Positions 6,186-14,545 of a stretch of 15,271 nucleotides of DNA are shown here, in pieces (positions within the stretch are counted from its first letter, which is position 1; each line of letters opens with the position of its first letter). Below the pieces are notes generated by a model. That model worked only from the letters and a program-made list of their open reading frames with translations. It made no database searches and was not told where the DNA came from. The translations under genes and the position numbers were made by a program. The stretch comes from Tissierellia bacterium (GTDB lineage: Bacteria > Bacillota_A > Clostridia > Tissierellales > Peptoniphilaceae), in assembly GCA_030537695.1 (NCBI GenBank), contig JAUNVJ010000022.1:1-15271 (forward strand). The letters are read 5' to 3'.

Positions 6186-7100
6186 ATGAAAAAAATATTA
6201 AAAAAATTAATAATTTTTGGAGTAATATCTACTCTATTAGGGATAGGTCTTGTCGTTATCAATGAGAAGAAGGATCTATGGGATTTTAAAATAGCAGATT
6301 TACGTTCTTTAAAAACATATGATGATTTTTCAAGTAAGAATATCCTAGTTATTGAACGAAGAAAAGGTGGCAACAAAATAATTTTTTCAAAGAATCGAAA
6401 GGAAAAAGTGGAGCCGGCATCTTTGACGAAGATTATGACAGCATGGGTGGCTTTGGAGCATATTGAAGATCTTCAAGGACAAGCACCTATCGATGTGGAA
6501 AGTTATCGAGATATGATAACAAAAAATGCATCGATGGCGGGTTTTTACGGGTATGAAAAAACGACTTACCAAGACCTTCTATATGGAACTCTTTTAGCTT
6601 CCGGAGGGGAAGCGGCAAACACTTTGGCAATACGTACAGCCGGTTCTAAGGAAGTCTTTATAGAATGGATGAATGATAAAGCGAAGGAACTGAAACTGAA
6701 AAACACTCATTATTCCAATCCAGAAGGATTGCATGAAAAGGAAGAATATACTACTGCTGATGATATTGCCACCGTCTTAGATGCTGCATTGGAAAATAAA
6801 AATTTTCGACAAATCTTTACGAGCCGCCAGTACCGTTCTTCTTCCACGGCGGATCATCCCCAAGGTGTTTTGATAGAATCCACGGTTCTTAGATGGATTT
6901 TACCTGAAGACGAAAAAGATTTTCAAATTATTGGTGGCAAATCAGGTACTACGATGGATGCCGGAGCTTGTTGGGCCACCCTTGCGACGAAAGATCAACG
7001 GGAATATATTGTCGTTGTAATGGGTTCTCCCTTAGAAGATCTTGCCAATAAAGAAATGCTCCAAAAGCGAGATACTTTGGAGCTATTGAAAAGAATATAG
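6186..7100 (+). CDS. D-alanyl-D-alanine carboxypeptidase (PBP5-like, family S11)
   Basis: This 304-residue penicillin-binding protein would remove the terminal D-alanine from peptidoglycan stem pentapeptides outside the membrane. An N-terminal hydrophobic segment (about 8-25) after lysines is a signal peptide or membrane anchor. The active-site motifs are all present: SLTK with S79 and K82 in EPASLTKIMTAW, SGG at 139-141 in LLASGGEAANTLA (the usual third residue is N, but this position varies in S11 enzymes), and KSGTT at 252-256. The family-typical SNPEGL is at 177-182. The extra C-terminal domain and amphipathic tail of E. coli PBP5 are absent, so anchoring would depend on the N-terminus. 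AAGGAG (6173-6178) precedes the ATG by 7 nt. The gene is convergent with the next gene, leaving only 6 nt between stop codons. Confidence 0.88.
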   Translation: MKKILKKLIIFGVISTLLGIGLVVINEKKDLWDFKIADLRSLKTYDDFSSKNILVIERRKGGNKIIFSKNRKEKVEPASLTKIMTAWVALEHIEDLQGQAPIDVESYRDMITKNASMAGFYGYEKTTYQDLLYGTLLASGGEAANTLAIRTAGSKEVFIEWMNDKAKELKLKNTHYSNPEGLHEKEEYTTADDIATVLDAALENKNFRQIFTSRQYRSSSTADHPQGVLIESTVLRWILPEDEKDFQIIGGKSGTTMDAGACWATLATKDQREYIVVVMGSPLEDLANKEMLQKRDTLELLKRI

Positions 7101-7106
7101 AGTTTT

Positions 7107-7769
7107 TTAACGGTTTCGACTATTTTTGATGCGGGGCAAATGGAGGTTTTTCTTGATGGCATATAGTCGTACTAAAACCACCGTTATAAAACACAGGATC
7201 ATATTTATTTCAATGGGAAGATAGACGGATGTGATCAAATAGACGACAGCTCCGGATAAAGAGGCGATGGCATAAATTTGTTCTCGAAAGACAAAGGGAA
7301 TTTCTCGCGATAGCACGTCACGAATGATTCCCCCTCCGATTCCTGTTACCATACCGACAAAAATCAACAAAAACTTTTTCTCAAAACCACCGGTTAAGGC
7401 TGTATTAATTCCTGTTACGGTAAAAGCTCCCAAACCCAAGGCATCAAAAAAGATCATGAGTCGTTCAACTTGTCGAATCCATAGAGAATTGAGAAAATCC
7501 ACTTTAAAATAAAAAATCACAAAGAGAATTAAAGAAGATAAGACGGCCAACAGAGCAAAATTGGAGTTTTGAAACATGGCTGGCGGTGTAATGCCCAAGA
7601 TGATATCTCTTGTTAAACCTCCTCCTAAGGCTGTGACGACACCTAAAACCATAATCCCAAAAATATCCATCTCCTTTCGAATTCCCAACATGGCTCCTGA
7701 AAAGGCAAAGGCAATAGTCCCGATAATTTCAAAAACTGAGTTTAAAATCGTAAAATTCAATGTATCCAT
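7107..7769 (-). CDS. TRIC/UPF0126 family membrane protein
   Basis: This 220-residue polytopic membrane protein has the two repeats of the UPF0126 (YadS/YicG) family. Members are related to TRIC cation channels, and some have been linked to glycine transport. Repeat one runs through IIGTIAFAFSGAMLGIRK (15-32) to ALGGGLTRDIILG (47-59). Repeat two runs through DALGLGAFTVTG (109-120) to GIGGGIIRDVL (143-153). Each repeat carries the GGG-x-x-RD kink motif. About seven hydrophobic segments fit the family fold, and the tail is basic. No ribosome binding site precedes the ATG at 7769: a TATAAT (7781-7776 on this strand) ends 6 nt upstream, so the mRNA would start at the ATG itself. No other ATG occurs until residue 27, inside the first repeat. 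Substrate is unknown. Confidence 0.83.
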   Translation of the reverse strand: MDTLNFTILNSVFEIIGTIAFAFSGAMLGIRKEMDIFGIMVLGVVTALGGGLTRDIILGITPPAMFQNSNFALLAVLSSLILFVIFYFKVDFLNSLWIRQVERLMIFFDALGLGAFTVTGINTALTGGFEKKFLLIFVGMVTGIGGGIIRDVLSREIPFVFREQIYAIASLSGAVVYLITSVYLPIEINMILCFITVVLVRLYAIKKNLHLPRIKNSRNR

Positions 7770-7775
7770 ATATAA

Positions 7776-7817
7776 ATTATATCAAACTTTCGCAAATTAG
7801 TAATCATTTGATATAAT
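7776..7817. promoter_or_regulatory. Mirrored divergent extended -10 promoters
   Basis: ATTATATCAAA (7776-7786) and TTTGATATAAT (7807-7817) are perfect 11-nt inverted repeats 20 nt apart. Each carries an extended -10 box, TGATATAAT, one pointing to the TRIC-type gene (minus) and the other to the amidohydrolase (plus). The plus promoter has a partial -35, TTCGCA (7789-7794), 17 nt upstream, which lies between the two -10 boxes. The transcripts would start near 7769 (minus) and 7824 (plus). The two promoters overlap, so polymerase should compete for them. Confidence 0.6.
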
Positions 7818-7836
7818 AATACCATTGGAGGATCAT

Positions 7837-9129
7837 ATGAATATTTTAATTAAAAATATAGACTATTTAGATATTTTAAAAGAAACTGTAGTAAATAATA
7901 AAGATATTTTAATCAAAGAAAATAAAATCGTAAAAATCGGATCGAACTTGAAAGTAAAAAATGTGGAAGTGATGGATGGACAAGATAAATTGGCAATCCC
8001 CGGTCTGATTAATAGTCACACCCATTTAGGCATGGCTATGTTTCGAAATTATGCAGATGATATGGAATTAATGGATTGGTTGGAAAATAAAATCTGGCCC
8101 ATTGAAAACCATCTATCATCGGAAGATATTTACTGGTCCAGTTTACTGTCCATGGCAGAGATGATCCGTAGTGGCACCACAACATTTTGTGATATGTATT
8201 ATGGTATGGAGCGAGTAGCAGATGCCACGATAGAATCGGGAATGCGAGGATTGTTGACCCGTGGATTGACCGATATCGGAGGTGGCGGAAAAGAACGTCT
8301 ACAAAATCTGGAAGAACTCTATCGAAGATATCATAATTCGGGCAAAGGACGTATTCGAATTGCACCGGGTCCCCATGCTATTTATACTTGTTCTCGTAAA
8401 TATTTGGAAGAAATTGTACAATTAACTGAAAAAATGGACGGCATTTTACATATCCACTTGTCAGAAACGGAAACCGAAGTCGAAAATTCCATAAAAGAGC
8501 ATGGAATGACTCCCATTGAATATATTCACTCCATTGGAATGACGGATCTTCACGTGATTGCAGCCCATTGTGTCCATATCACGGAAAAAGAAATGGAGAT
8601 CATTGGAGATCGACCTTTTTATCCCGTCTATAATCCCACCTCCAACTTAAAATTAGCCAGTGGATTTGCTCCGGTGAAAGCATTATTGGAAGGGGGAATT
8701 ACAATGGGACTGGGCACCGACGGCTCCTCTTCCAATAATAATCAAAATATGTTGGAAGAAATTCATATTGCTTCGATTGTCAACAAGGCGGTCACCATGG
8801 ATCCGAAGGCAGTCCCAGCTATTGAAGTTTTAAAAATGGCAACGATTCATGGGGCAAAAAGTTTAGGATTTGAAAACTTAGGAGCCATTGAAGAAGGATA
8901 TCTGGCAGATATCGTCCTTTTGGATTTAAATTCTAATCAATTTACGCCACGAAATGAACGGATAAATGCCCTTTGCTATTCCGCCAATAGCAGCGATGTG
9001 TCCGATGTGATTATTGACGGAAATATTATTATGCGAAATCGGGAACTTCTCACCCTGGACGAGACGATCATTCGAATGATGGTGACTCAAAGATGGAACG
9101 ATCTTCTCGACAAATACGAAAGAGTATAG
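7837..9129 (+). CDS. 5-methylthioadenosine/S-adenosylhomocysteine deaminase-type amidohydrolase
   Basis: This 430-residue cytosolic metal-dependent amidohydrolase resembles the MtaD group, which deaminates S-adenosylhomocysteine and methylthioadenosine to the inosyl forms. Order of motifs: an N-terminal beta domain (1-55), metal ligands H61 and H63 in GLINSHTHLGM, W87 in ENKIWPIE, H180 in PGPHAIYTCS, H207 in GILHIHLSETETE with E210, H244 in AAHCVHI, and D295 in GLGTDGSSSNNNQNM. The C-terminal EEGYLADIVLLDL returns to the small domain. I chose the ATG at 7837 because GGAGGA (7827-7832) sits just upstream; the in-frame TTG at 7825 would overlap that site. Family members also include chlorohydrolase and guanine or cytosine deaminases, so the exact substrate is inferred. 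It would let the cell clear the methylation by-product SAH and fits the methionine and folate genes around it. Confidence 0.85.
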   Translation: MNILIKNIDYLDILKETVVNNKDILIKENKIVKIGSNLKVKNVEVMDGQDKLAIPGLINSHTHLGMAMFRNYADDMELMDWLENKIWPIENHLSSEDIYWSSLLSMAEMIRSGTTTFCDMYYGMERVADATIESGMRGLLTRGLTDIGGGGKERLQNLEELYRRYHNSGKGRIRIAPGPHAIYTCSRKYLEEIVQLTEKMDGILHIHLSETETEVENSIKEHGMTPIEYIHSIGMTDLHVIAAHCVHITEKEMEIIGDRPFYPVYNPTSNLKLASGFAPVKALLEGGITMGLGTDGSSSNNNQNMLEEIHIASIVNKAVTMDPKAVPAIEVLKMATIHGAKSLGFENLGAIEEGYLADIVLLDLNSNQFTPRNERINALCYSANSSDVSDVIIDGNIIMRNRELLTLDETIIRMMVTQRWNDLLDKYERV

Positions 9130-9289
9130 AATTCTTTCCCTCAAAGATGAATATGAATGACCTATTCAATGACTAAGCACAGATTGGGTCAAAAAATCGC
9201 AGGTCAATAAATGGACCAGTCCTCCTTTTTGTGGTGGGATGTAGTATAATGGATAGTATAGTTTTAGAAAGAAAAAGGTAGGATCAATT
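9130..9289 (+). promoter_or_regulatory. Intergenic region with trpS -10 box and GGTC/GACC repeats
   Basis: A perfect TATAAT (9245-9250) lies 39 nt before trpS, with no clear -35 box. Upstream, TGACC (9158-9162) can pair with GGTCA (9187-9191), and GGTC (9202-9205) with GACC (9214-9217), the latter followed after AGTCCTCC by TTTTT. This may be a weak terminator for the amidohydrolase gene. There is no T-box sequence here, unlike upstream of valS. Confidence 0.4.
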
Positions 9290-10282
9290 ATGGATAAAAA
9301 AATAGTATATAGTGGAATTCAGCCTTCAGGCTCTTTGACCATCGGTAATTATATTGGGGCATTGTCTAATTTTATCGGCTTGCAAGATGAATACAATTGT
9401 CTTTACTGTATCGTTGACATGCACGCCATTACAGCGTATCAAAAACCGAAAAATTTACGGAAAAATACTTTAGATGTGCTGGCTCTTTATTTGGCAGCAG
9501 GTTTGGATCCGGACAAGAGTATTATTTATATTCAGTCCCATGTTCCCCAGCATGTGGAATTAGCTTGGTGTTTAAATACCATCACCGGCGTAGGGCAATT
9601 GCAGCGAATGACTCAATTTAAAGACAAATCCTCCAAATCCAAAGAAGTGATGGCCGGTATCTTAAATTATCCGGTGTTAATGGCAGCGGATATTCTACTT
9701 TATCAAACATCCTTTGTTCCAGTTGGGGAAGACCAACGGCAACATATTGAGTTGACTAGAGATTTGGCTCAACGGTTTAATTCCCGCTATTCTGACACTT
9801 TCGTATTACCGGATATTATGGCTCCCAAAGTGGGAGGACGAATTATGTCTTTACAAGATCCCATGACGAAGATGAGCAAATCAGATACCAATTCCGATGC
9901 CTATATTCTACTTTTGGATACGGAACAAGAAACACGAAAAAAAATCAAACGGGCAGTTACTGATTCATTAGGAGAAATTCGATACAGTGATGAACAACCG
10001 GGATTGAAGAATTTAATCAATATCTATTCTTCCTTTAGTAGTCTATCCACAGAAGAAGTGGTTCAAAATTATGAAGGAAAAGGCTACGGGATCTTTAAAG
10101 AAGATTTGGGAGACGTTGTGGTGGAAGGACTGCGACCTTTACGGACTCGTTTCCAAGAAATTCGTCAAGACAAGGACTACCTGGAAAAGATCTATCGGGA
10201 AGGTGCTGAAAAAGCTTCTTATATTGCCAACAAAACCTTACGAAAAGTCTATCGAAAAATTGGATTTATTCCATTAAAATAA
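9290..10282 (+). CDS. trpS: Tryptophanyl-tRNA synthetase
   Basis: This 330-residue class Ic synthetase attaches tryptophan to tRNA-Trp using ATP in the cytosol. The Rossmann fold begins with VYSGIQPSGSLTIGNYIGAL; TIGN at 17-20 is the HIGH-type ATP site. DMHAIT (43-48), the MAADILLYQ helix (131-139) and VGEDQRQHIELTRD (145-158) form the tryptophan and ATP pocket as in other bacterial TrpRS. KMSKS is exact at 194-198 in DPMTKMSKSDTN. The length is normal. The ATG at 9290 is preceded by AGGTAGGA, a moderate ribosome binding site. It stands alone: its own -10 box lies at 9245 and the valS promoter begins directly after its stop codon. TrpRS in many Gram-positive bacteria is under T-box control, but none is visible here. 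Confidence 0.96.
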   Translation: MDKKIVYSGIQPSGSLTIGNYIGALSNFIGLQDEYNCLYCIVDMHAITAYQKPKNLRKNTLDVLALYLAAGLDPDKSIIYIQSHVPQHVELAWCLNTITGVGQLQRMTQFKDKSSKSKEVMAGILNYPVLMAADILLYQTSFVPVGEDQRQHIELTRDLAQRFNSRYSDTFVLPDIMAPKVGGRIMSLQDPMTKMSKSDTNSDAYILLLDTEQETRKKIKRAVTDSLGEIRYSDEQPGLKNLINIYSSFSSLSTEEVVQNYEGKGYGIFKEDLGDVVVEGLRPLRTRFQEIRQDKDYLEKIYREGAEKASYIANKTLRKVYRKIGFIPLK

Positions 10283-10311
10283 TTGACAAAAGCAGAGCTT
10301 TTCAATATAAT
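10283..10311 (+). promoter_or_regulatory. Consensus sigma-A promoter for the valS T-box leader
   Basis: TTGACA (10283-10288), a 17-nt spacer and TATAAT (10306-10311) match the consensus exactly at all twelve positions. It starts on the base after the trpS stop codon. Transcription would begin near 10318. Confidence 0.9.
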
Positions 10312-10317
10312 TAAACA

Positions 10318-10548
10318 TAATTTAAAAAGACGATAAAAAGAGGAGTACTAAAATTTTTTCATTCAGAGATGTATTGGTTGGTGAAAAATACTTGAAAATT
10401 TTTGGGAAGGTAGCTTTTTTGTCTTACAGATGAGTTTAGTAGTTTGTAACGAGTAATACCCGTTAATGTATTTCGAGTGTTTATTTTTAGAATAAAAAAT
10501 AAGGTGGTACCGCGTCTTTCGTCCTTACAGATGGAAGACGCTTTTTTT
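10318..10548 (+). ncRNA. Valine T-box leader of valS
   Basis: The leader senses uncharged tRNA-Val. The T-box core AAGGTGGTACCGCG (10501-10514) contains TGGT, which pairs with the ACCA end of tRNA-Val and forms the antiterminator. The competing terminator pairs GCGTCTT (10512-10518) with AAGACGC (10535-10541), followed by seven T residues. Stem I closes through AAGAC near 10328 and GTCTT near 10422, with GAGGAGTA after its 5' strand. A GTATT/AATAC apical hairpin lies around 10370-10391. The specifier is probably GTA (10410-10412), a valine codon, on the 3' side near the base of stem I. A TAACG/CGTTA hairpin near 10447-10466 fits stem III. The predicted pathway is that uncharged tRNA-Val stabilises the antiterminator and allows valS-folC transcription. 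Confidence 0.92.
10512..10548 (+). terminator. Regulated terminator of the valine T-box
   Basis: A 7-bp GCGTCTT/AAGACGC stem is followed by TTTTTTT. Its 5' arm overlaps the end of the T-box core, so terminator and antiterminator exclude each other. Confidence 0.88.
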
Positions 10549-10570
10549 ATGGGAAAGAGGAGGAAATCAG

Positions 10571-13222
10571 ATGAGAGAATTGTCGAAAAATTATAATCCA
10601 AAGGAATTCGAAGATAAAATATATGATTATTGGATGGAAAAGGAGTACTTTAAAGGAGAAGTGGATCCGAACAAAAAGCCCTATACCATTGTGATGCCCC
10701 CACCAAATGTCACGGGAAACTTGCATATGGGCCATGCTTTAAACAATACGATTCAGGATATTTTGATTCGGACCAAGAGAATGCAAGGATATGCGGCCCT
10801 TTGGGTACCGGGAACCGACCATGCGTCAATTTCTACAGAAGCAAAAGTTGTCGAAAAGATTAAATCCGAAGGATCATCCAAAGAAGATTTGGGACGAGAA
10901 GGATTTTTAAAAGAAGCATGGGACTGGACGGAAAAATACGGTGGAAATATAAAAAATCAATTGAAAAAGTTAGGGGTTTCCTGTGATTGGTCTCGAGATC
11001 GTTTCACATTGGATGAGATGCTCTCCCATGCTGTGGAAGAAGTCTTTATTGAATTGTACGAAAAAGGACTTATATATCGTGGTGACCGAATTATCAACTG
11101 GTGTCCCAGCTGTGAGACGGCAATTTCCGATGCGGAAGTGGAACATGAAGAAAAAGATGGCCATATTTGGTATTTTAAATATCCCTATGAAGACGGATCC
11201 GGAGCCATAGAAATTGCTACCACCCGACCGGAGACCATCCCTGGAGACTTGGCCATTGCCGTCAATCCAAAGGATGACAGGTATCAAGATGTGATCGGAA
11301 AAAATGTGCGGATTCCCATCTTTGAAGATCGACTGATTCCCGTGATTGCCGATGAATATGTGGAGATGGATTTTGGATCCGGCGCCGTAAAGATCACGCC
11401 TTCTCACGACCCTAATGACTTTGAGGTTGGCGAACGTCATGATTTGGGACAATTAAAAATTATGACGGATCAAGGTTATTTAAATGAACATGCTCAACAG
11501 TATAACGGCATGGAACGTTATGAGGCTCGCAAAGCGATTATTGAAGATTTTAAAAAATGTGATTGTTATGTAAAGACAGAACATCACCACAATGCCATCG
11601 GTCATTGTGAACGTTGTAAGACGGTCATTGAACCGATGATTTCTAAACAGTGGTTTGTCGAAATGGCTCCCTTGGCGAAACCGGCATTGGAAGCTTATCA
11701 AAAAGGCGAACTTCACTTTGTGCCGGAACGTTTCGGAAAAATTTACGTTCACTGGTTGGAAAATATTAAAGACTGGTGCATATCCAGACAATTATGGTGG
11801 GGCCATCGCCTGCCGGTATGGTATTGTGACGAGACGGGAGAAACAGTCATTTCAAGAACGAATCCGGAAGAAGATCCTAAATATAAAGGATACCATTTTA
11901 CCCAGGATCCGGATACATTGGATACTTGGTTCTCATCAGCACTATGGCCTTTTTCCACATTAGGTTGGCCGAAAGAGACAGAAGATTTAAATTACTTTTT
12001 CCCAACAGATGTCTTGGTCACTGGCTATGACATAATCTTTTTCTGGGTCATACGAATGGTCTTTTCCTCATTGGAACAAATGAAGGAATTGCCCTTCCGA
12101 GACGTTTTCTTTACTGGATTGGTTCGAGACAGTGAAGGTCGAAAGATGAGTAAATCCCTAGGCAATGGAATCGATCCATTGGATGTCATTGATCAATACG
12201 GTGCCGATGCTCTTCGCTTTACCCTGATCATGGGAAATACACCAGGCAATGATATGCGTTTTTATATGGAACGGGTCGAAGCCAATCGAAATTTTGCCAA
12301 TAAATTGTGGAATGCTACTCGATTTTTAATGATGAATTTGGAAGAAAATATGGAAGATTCTACATTTAAAGAAGATCTTCTCAGTTACGAGGACCGTTGG
12401 ATCCTTACGAAACTACAACGTACCATCCAGTCCATGACGGAAAAAATTGAAAAATATGAATTGGGAATGGCTGCTGGAGATATCTATGACTTTATCTGGT
12501 CGGATTTTTGTGATTGGTATATCGAAATGGTCAAACCTGTATTATACGGCGAAGATGAAGCACAAAAAGACAATACACGGAAAGTTCTTCTCCATGTCTT
12601 ACAAGATATTTTAAAATTACTCCATCCCTTTATGCCCTATATCACCGAGGAAATTTATCAACATCTACCCCATGGAGAAGAAGCGCTGATTATTTCTTCC
12701 TGGCCACAATCTAAAAAAGAATGGATTTATGAAAAAGAAGAGGAGGCCATCAATTATATCGAAGAGGCCATTCGAGGCATCCGAAATGCCAGAGCGGAAA
12801 TGAATATTGAGCATTCCAAAAAATCAAACACCATTATATTTACTGCTTCCCAAGAAATTAAAGAGATGATTGAAGAAAACACCCTTCAATTTAAAAACCT
12901 GGGATATTCCAATACTGTAACGGTGACCGATGATCCTTCCGTCAAGGAAGAAGAGCATATTTCCGTCGTTTTAGATCGAGCCGAAATCCTCCTTCCCTTG
13001 GCAGATTTAATTGACTATAAAAAAGAGTATGAACGATTACAAAAGGATAAAGACAATGCCATTGGTGAAATCAAAAGAGCAAAAGGGAAATTGTCCAATG
13101 AAGGATTTGTCAATAAAGCACCGGCGGAATTGGTGAAAAAAGAGAAGGAAAAAATGCACAAATTTGAAGAAATATTAAAAAATATTGAAGAGCGTATCGC
13201 TCAAGTGGAAAAACATCTATGA
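10571..13222 (+). CDS. valS: Valyl-tRNA synthetase
   Basis: This 883-residue class Ia synthetase charges tRNA-Val and edits mischarged threonine. Order of parts: an N-terminal segment, the HIGH-type motif HMGH at 52-55 within PPPNVTGNLHMGHAL, zinc-type cysteines in WCPSC near residue 177, the editing domain with IATTRPETIPGD and the GSGAVKITPSHDPNDFE loop, then WFSSALWPF and TGYDIIFFWVIRM. KMSKS is exact at 525-529 in GRKMSKSLGNGIDP, followed by the helical anticodon-binding domain with DFCDWYIE. The last 70 or so residues are a charged coiled-coil arm, typical of bacterial ValRS, which contacts the tRNA. GAGGAGG (10557-10563) precedes the ATG by 7 nt. Expression depends on the T-box leader just upstream. 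The stop codon overlaps the folC start (ATGA), so the two are translationally coupled. The length is normal. Confidence 0.97.
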   Translation: MRELSKNYNPKEFEDKIYDYWMEKEYFKGEVDPNKKPYTIVMPPPNVTGNLHMGHALNNTIQDILIRTKRMQGYAALWVPGTDHASISTEAKVVEKIKSEGSSKEDLGREGFLKEAWDWTEKYGGNIKNQLKKLGVSCDWSRDRFTLDEMLSHAVEEVFIELYEKGLIYRGDRIINWCPSCETAISDAEVEHEEKDGHIWYFKYPYEDGSGAIEIATTRPETIPGDLAIAVNPKDDRYQDVIGKNVRIPIFEDRLIPVIADEYVEMDFGSGAVKITPSHDPNDFEVGERHDLGQLKIMTDQGYLNEHAQQYNGMERYEARKAIIEDFKKCDCYVKTEHHHNAIGHCERCKTVIEPMISKQWFVEMAPLAKPALEAYQKGELHFVPERFGKIYVHWLENIKDWCISRQLWWGHRLPVWYCDETGETVISRTNPEEDPKYKGYHFTQDPDTLDTWFSSALWPFSTLGWPKETEDLNYFFPTDVLVTGYDIIFFWVIRMVFSSLEQMKELPFRDVFFTGLVRDSEGRKMSKSLGNGIDPLDVIDQYGADALRFTLIMGNTPGNDMRFYMERVEANRNFANKLWNATRFLMMNLEENMEDSTFKEDLLSYEDRWILTKLQRTIQSMTEKIEKYELGMAAGDIYDFIWSDFCDWYIEMVKPVLYGEDEAQKDNTRKVLLHVLQDILKLLHPFMPYITEEIYQHLPHGEEALIISSWPQSKKEWIYEKEEEAINYIEEAIRGIRNARAEMNIEHSKKSNTIIFTASQEIKEMIEENTLQFKNLGYSNTVTVTDDPSVKEEEHISVVLDRAEILLPLADLIDYKKEYERLQKDKDNAIGEIKRAKGKLSNEGFVNKAPAELVKKEKEKMHKFEEILKNIEERIAQVEKHL

Positions 13223-14517
13223 GATACGATAAATTGATTGAAGAATTGGAGTCTCGTTCTGGCAAGTCAATATACTCCGGGGCCCAAAGGATGAACTATT
13301 TGATGGAAAAACTGGACTTTCCCCAACAAGGACCCTTTTATTTTCATATTGCCGGAACCAATGGAAAGGGATCCGTTGCCAATTATTTGAAAGACGCTCT
13401 AAAAGAAAAATACCGAGTGGGTTTTTTTACCTCACCTCACTTGGTCTCCTATTGCGAGCGAATTCGAATAGGAGATGAGCCCATAACAGAAGATGATTTT
13501 GTCCGACTGGGACAAAGGATTTATCAGGCGGAAGAAAAAACAAAAGAAAAATATGGACCTTTAAGTCTTTTTGAATTTATCACCGCTATCGGTTTTTTAT
13601 ATTTTAAAGAAAAAGATTGTAAATATGTGGTGATGGAAGTGGGGATGGGAGGACGTTTTGACAGTACCAATGTCATTTTACCGGAAGATAAACTCATAAG
13701 TATTATCACCTCCATCTCCTTTGACCATATGGAATATCTGGGCAAGACTTTATCGGAAATAGCCTATCAAAAGGCAGGCATTATTTCATCGAAGGGTTTG
13801 GCGGTTACATCTAATAAGAACAGGGAAGTATTGAAAGTTTTGGAAGAAGAGTGTCGACTTCAAGGAGCTGCTCTTTATAAAACTGAAGATTTAACAGTAA
13901 AGATATTAAAAGCCACTTTGGAAGGGACTGTATTTGAAATAGAGTTAAAAGAGAAGCATCTCTTCCATCTTTCTCAACTGGGTACGTACCAAGTGGAAAA
14001 TGCCACTTTAGCTTTTTACAGTCTCTATCTCCTAATTCAAAAGGGCCTCTTGGATCTGACCGTTGAGGAGATCATACAATCTTTCCAAAACTCCCAATGG
14101 CCGGGACGAATGGAATTAATATCCCAAGATCCGAAGATCCTATTAGACGGAGCCCATAATCTGGCAGGAATTGAAGAACTTTTCCATGCATTGGAAAGCT
14201 TTCAATTTAACAAGCTCTATGTAATTTTATCGATCTTATCCGATAAAGAACATCAACGGATGATGGAAGTGATTAGTTATTTTACAAAAGAAGTTAGTAT
14301 CGTAGAATTACAAAATAAAAGAGGCAGTCAAGGTGAGCTTCTGGAAAAAGAAGGAAGAATCTATGGATTAAAGACCAAGGTTCAAACATTAGAAGAAGCT
14401 TTAAAAGATCTGGTGGAAAAAACTTCAGCAAAAGATTTAATTCTCATTACCGGATCCTTATATTTTGTCAGCGAAGCCCGAAAACTTTTAATGAAACATC
14501 ATTTAAAAATTGAATAA
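13219..14517 (+). CDS. folC: Folylpolyglutamate synthase / dihydrofolate synthase
   Basis: This 432-residue Mur-ligase-type enzyme adds glutamates to folates and may also make dihydrofolate from dihydropteroate. The P-loop GTNGKGS is at 46-52 after FHIA. Next come FTSPHLVSYCERIRI (folate-binding loop), VVMEVGMGGRFDSTN with the metal-binding glutamate, and SISFDHMEYLGKTLSEIAYQKAGI with the conserved histidine. WPGRMEL and LLDGAHNLAG mark the C-terminal domain that binds glutamate and ATP. The start overlaps the valS stop by 4 nt (ATGA), a sign of translational coupling; no separate promoter is visible, so it should share T-box control with valS. The folT promoter overlaps its stop codon. Whether it has both activities cannot be told from the sequence. 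The order valS-folC is common in Clostridia and Bacilli. Confidence 0.94.
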   Translation: MRYDKLIEELESRSGKSIYSGAQRMNYLMEKLDFPQQGPFYFHIAGTNGKGSVANYLKDALKEKYRVGFFTSPHLVSYCERIRIGDEPITEDDFVRLGQRIYQAEEKTKEKYGPLSLFEFITAIGFLYFKEKDCKYVVMEVGMGGRFDSTNVILPEDKLISIITSISFDHMEYLGKTLSEIAYQKAGIISSKGLAVTSNKNREVLKVLEEECRLQGAALYKTEDLTVKILKATLEGTVFEIELKEKHLFHLSQLGTYQVENATLAFYSLYLLIQKGLLDLTVEEIIQSFQNSQWPGRMELISQDPKILLDGAHNLAGIEELFHALESFQFNKLYVILSILSDKEHQRMMEVISYFTKEVSIVELQNKRGSQGELLEKEGRIYGLKTKVQTLEEALKDLVEKTSAKDLILITGSLYFVSEARKLLMKHHLKIE

Positions 14518-14537
14518 TTAAAAATTCATGATATAAT
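14510..14537 (+). promoter_or_regulatory. Promoter for the folT riboswitch transcript
   Basis: TTGAAT (14510-14515), a 16-nt spacer and TATAAT (14532-14537) with an upstream TGA (extended -10). The -35 box overlaps the folC stop codon. Transcription would start near 14544, one or two bases before the riboswitch. Confidence 0.75.
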
Positions 14538-14545
14538 CATAAATA

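Noticed and set aside
9130..9289. T-box leader for trpS
   Set aside because: The GGTGG-ACCGCG core is absent and the interval is too short for stem I plus a terminator.
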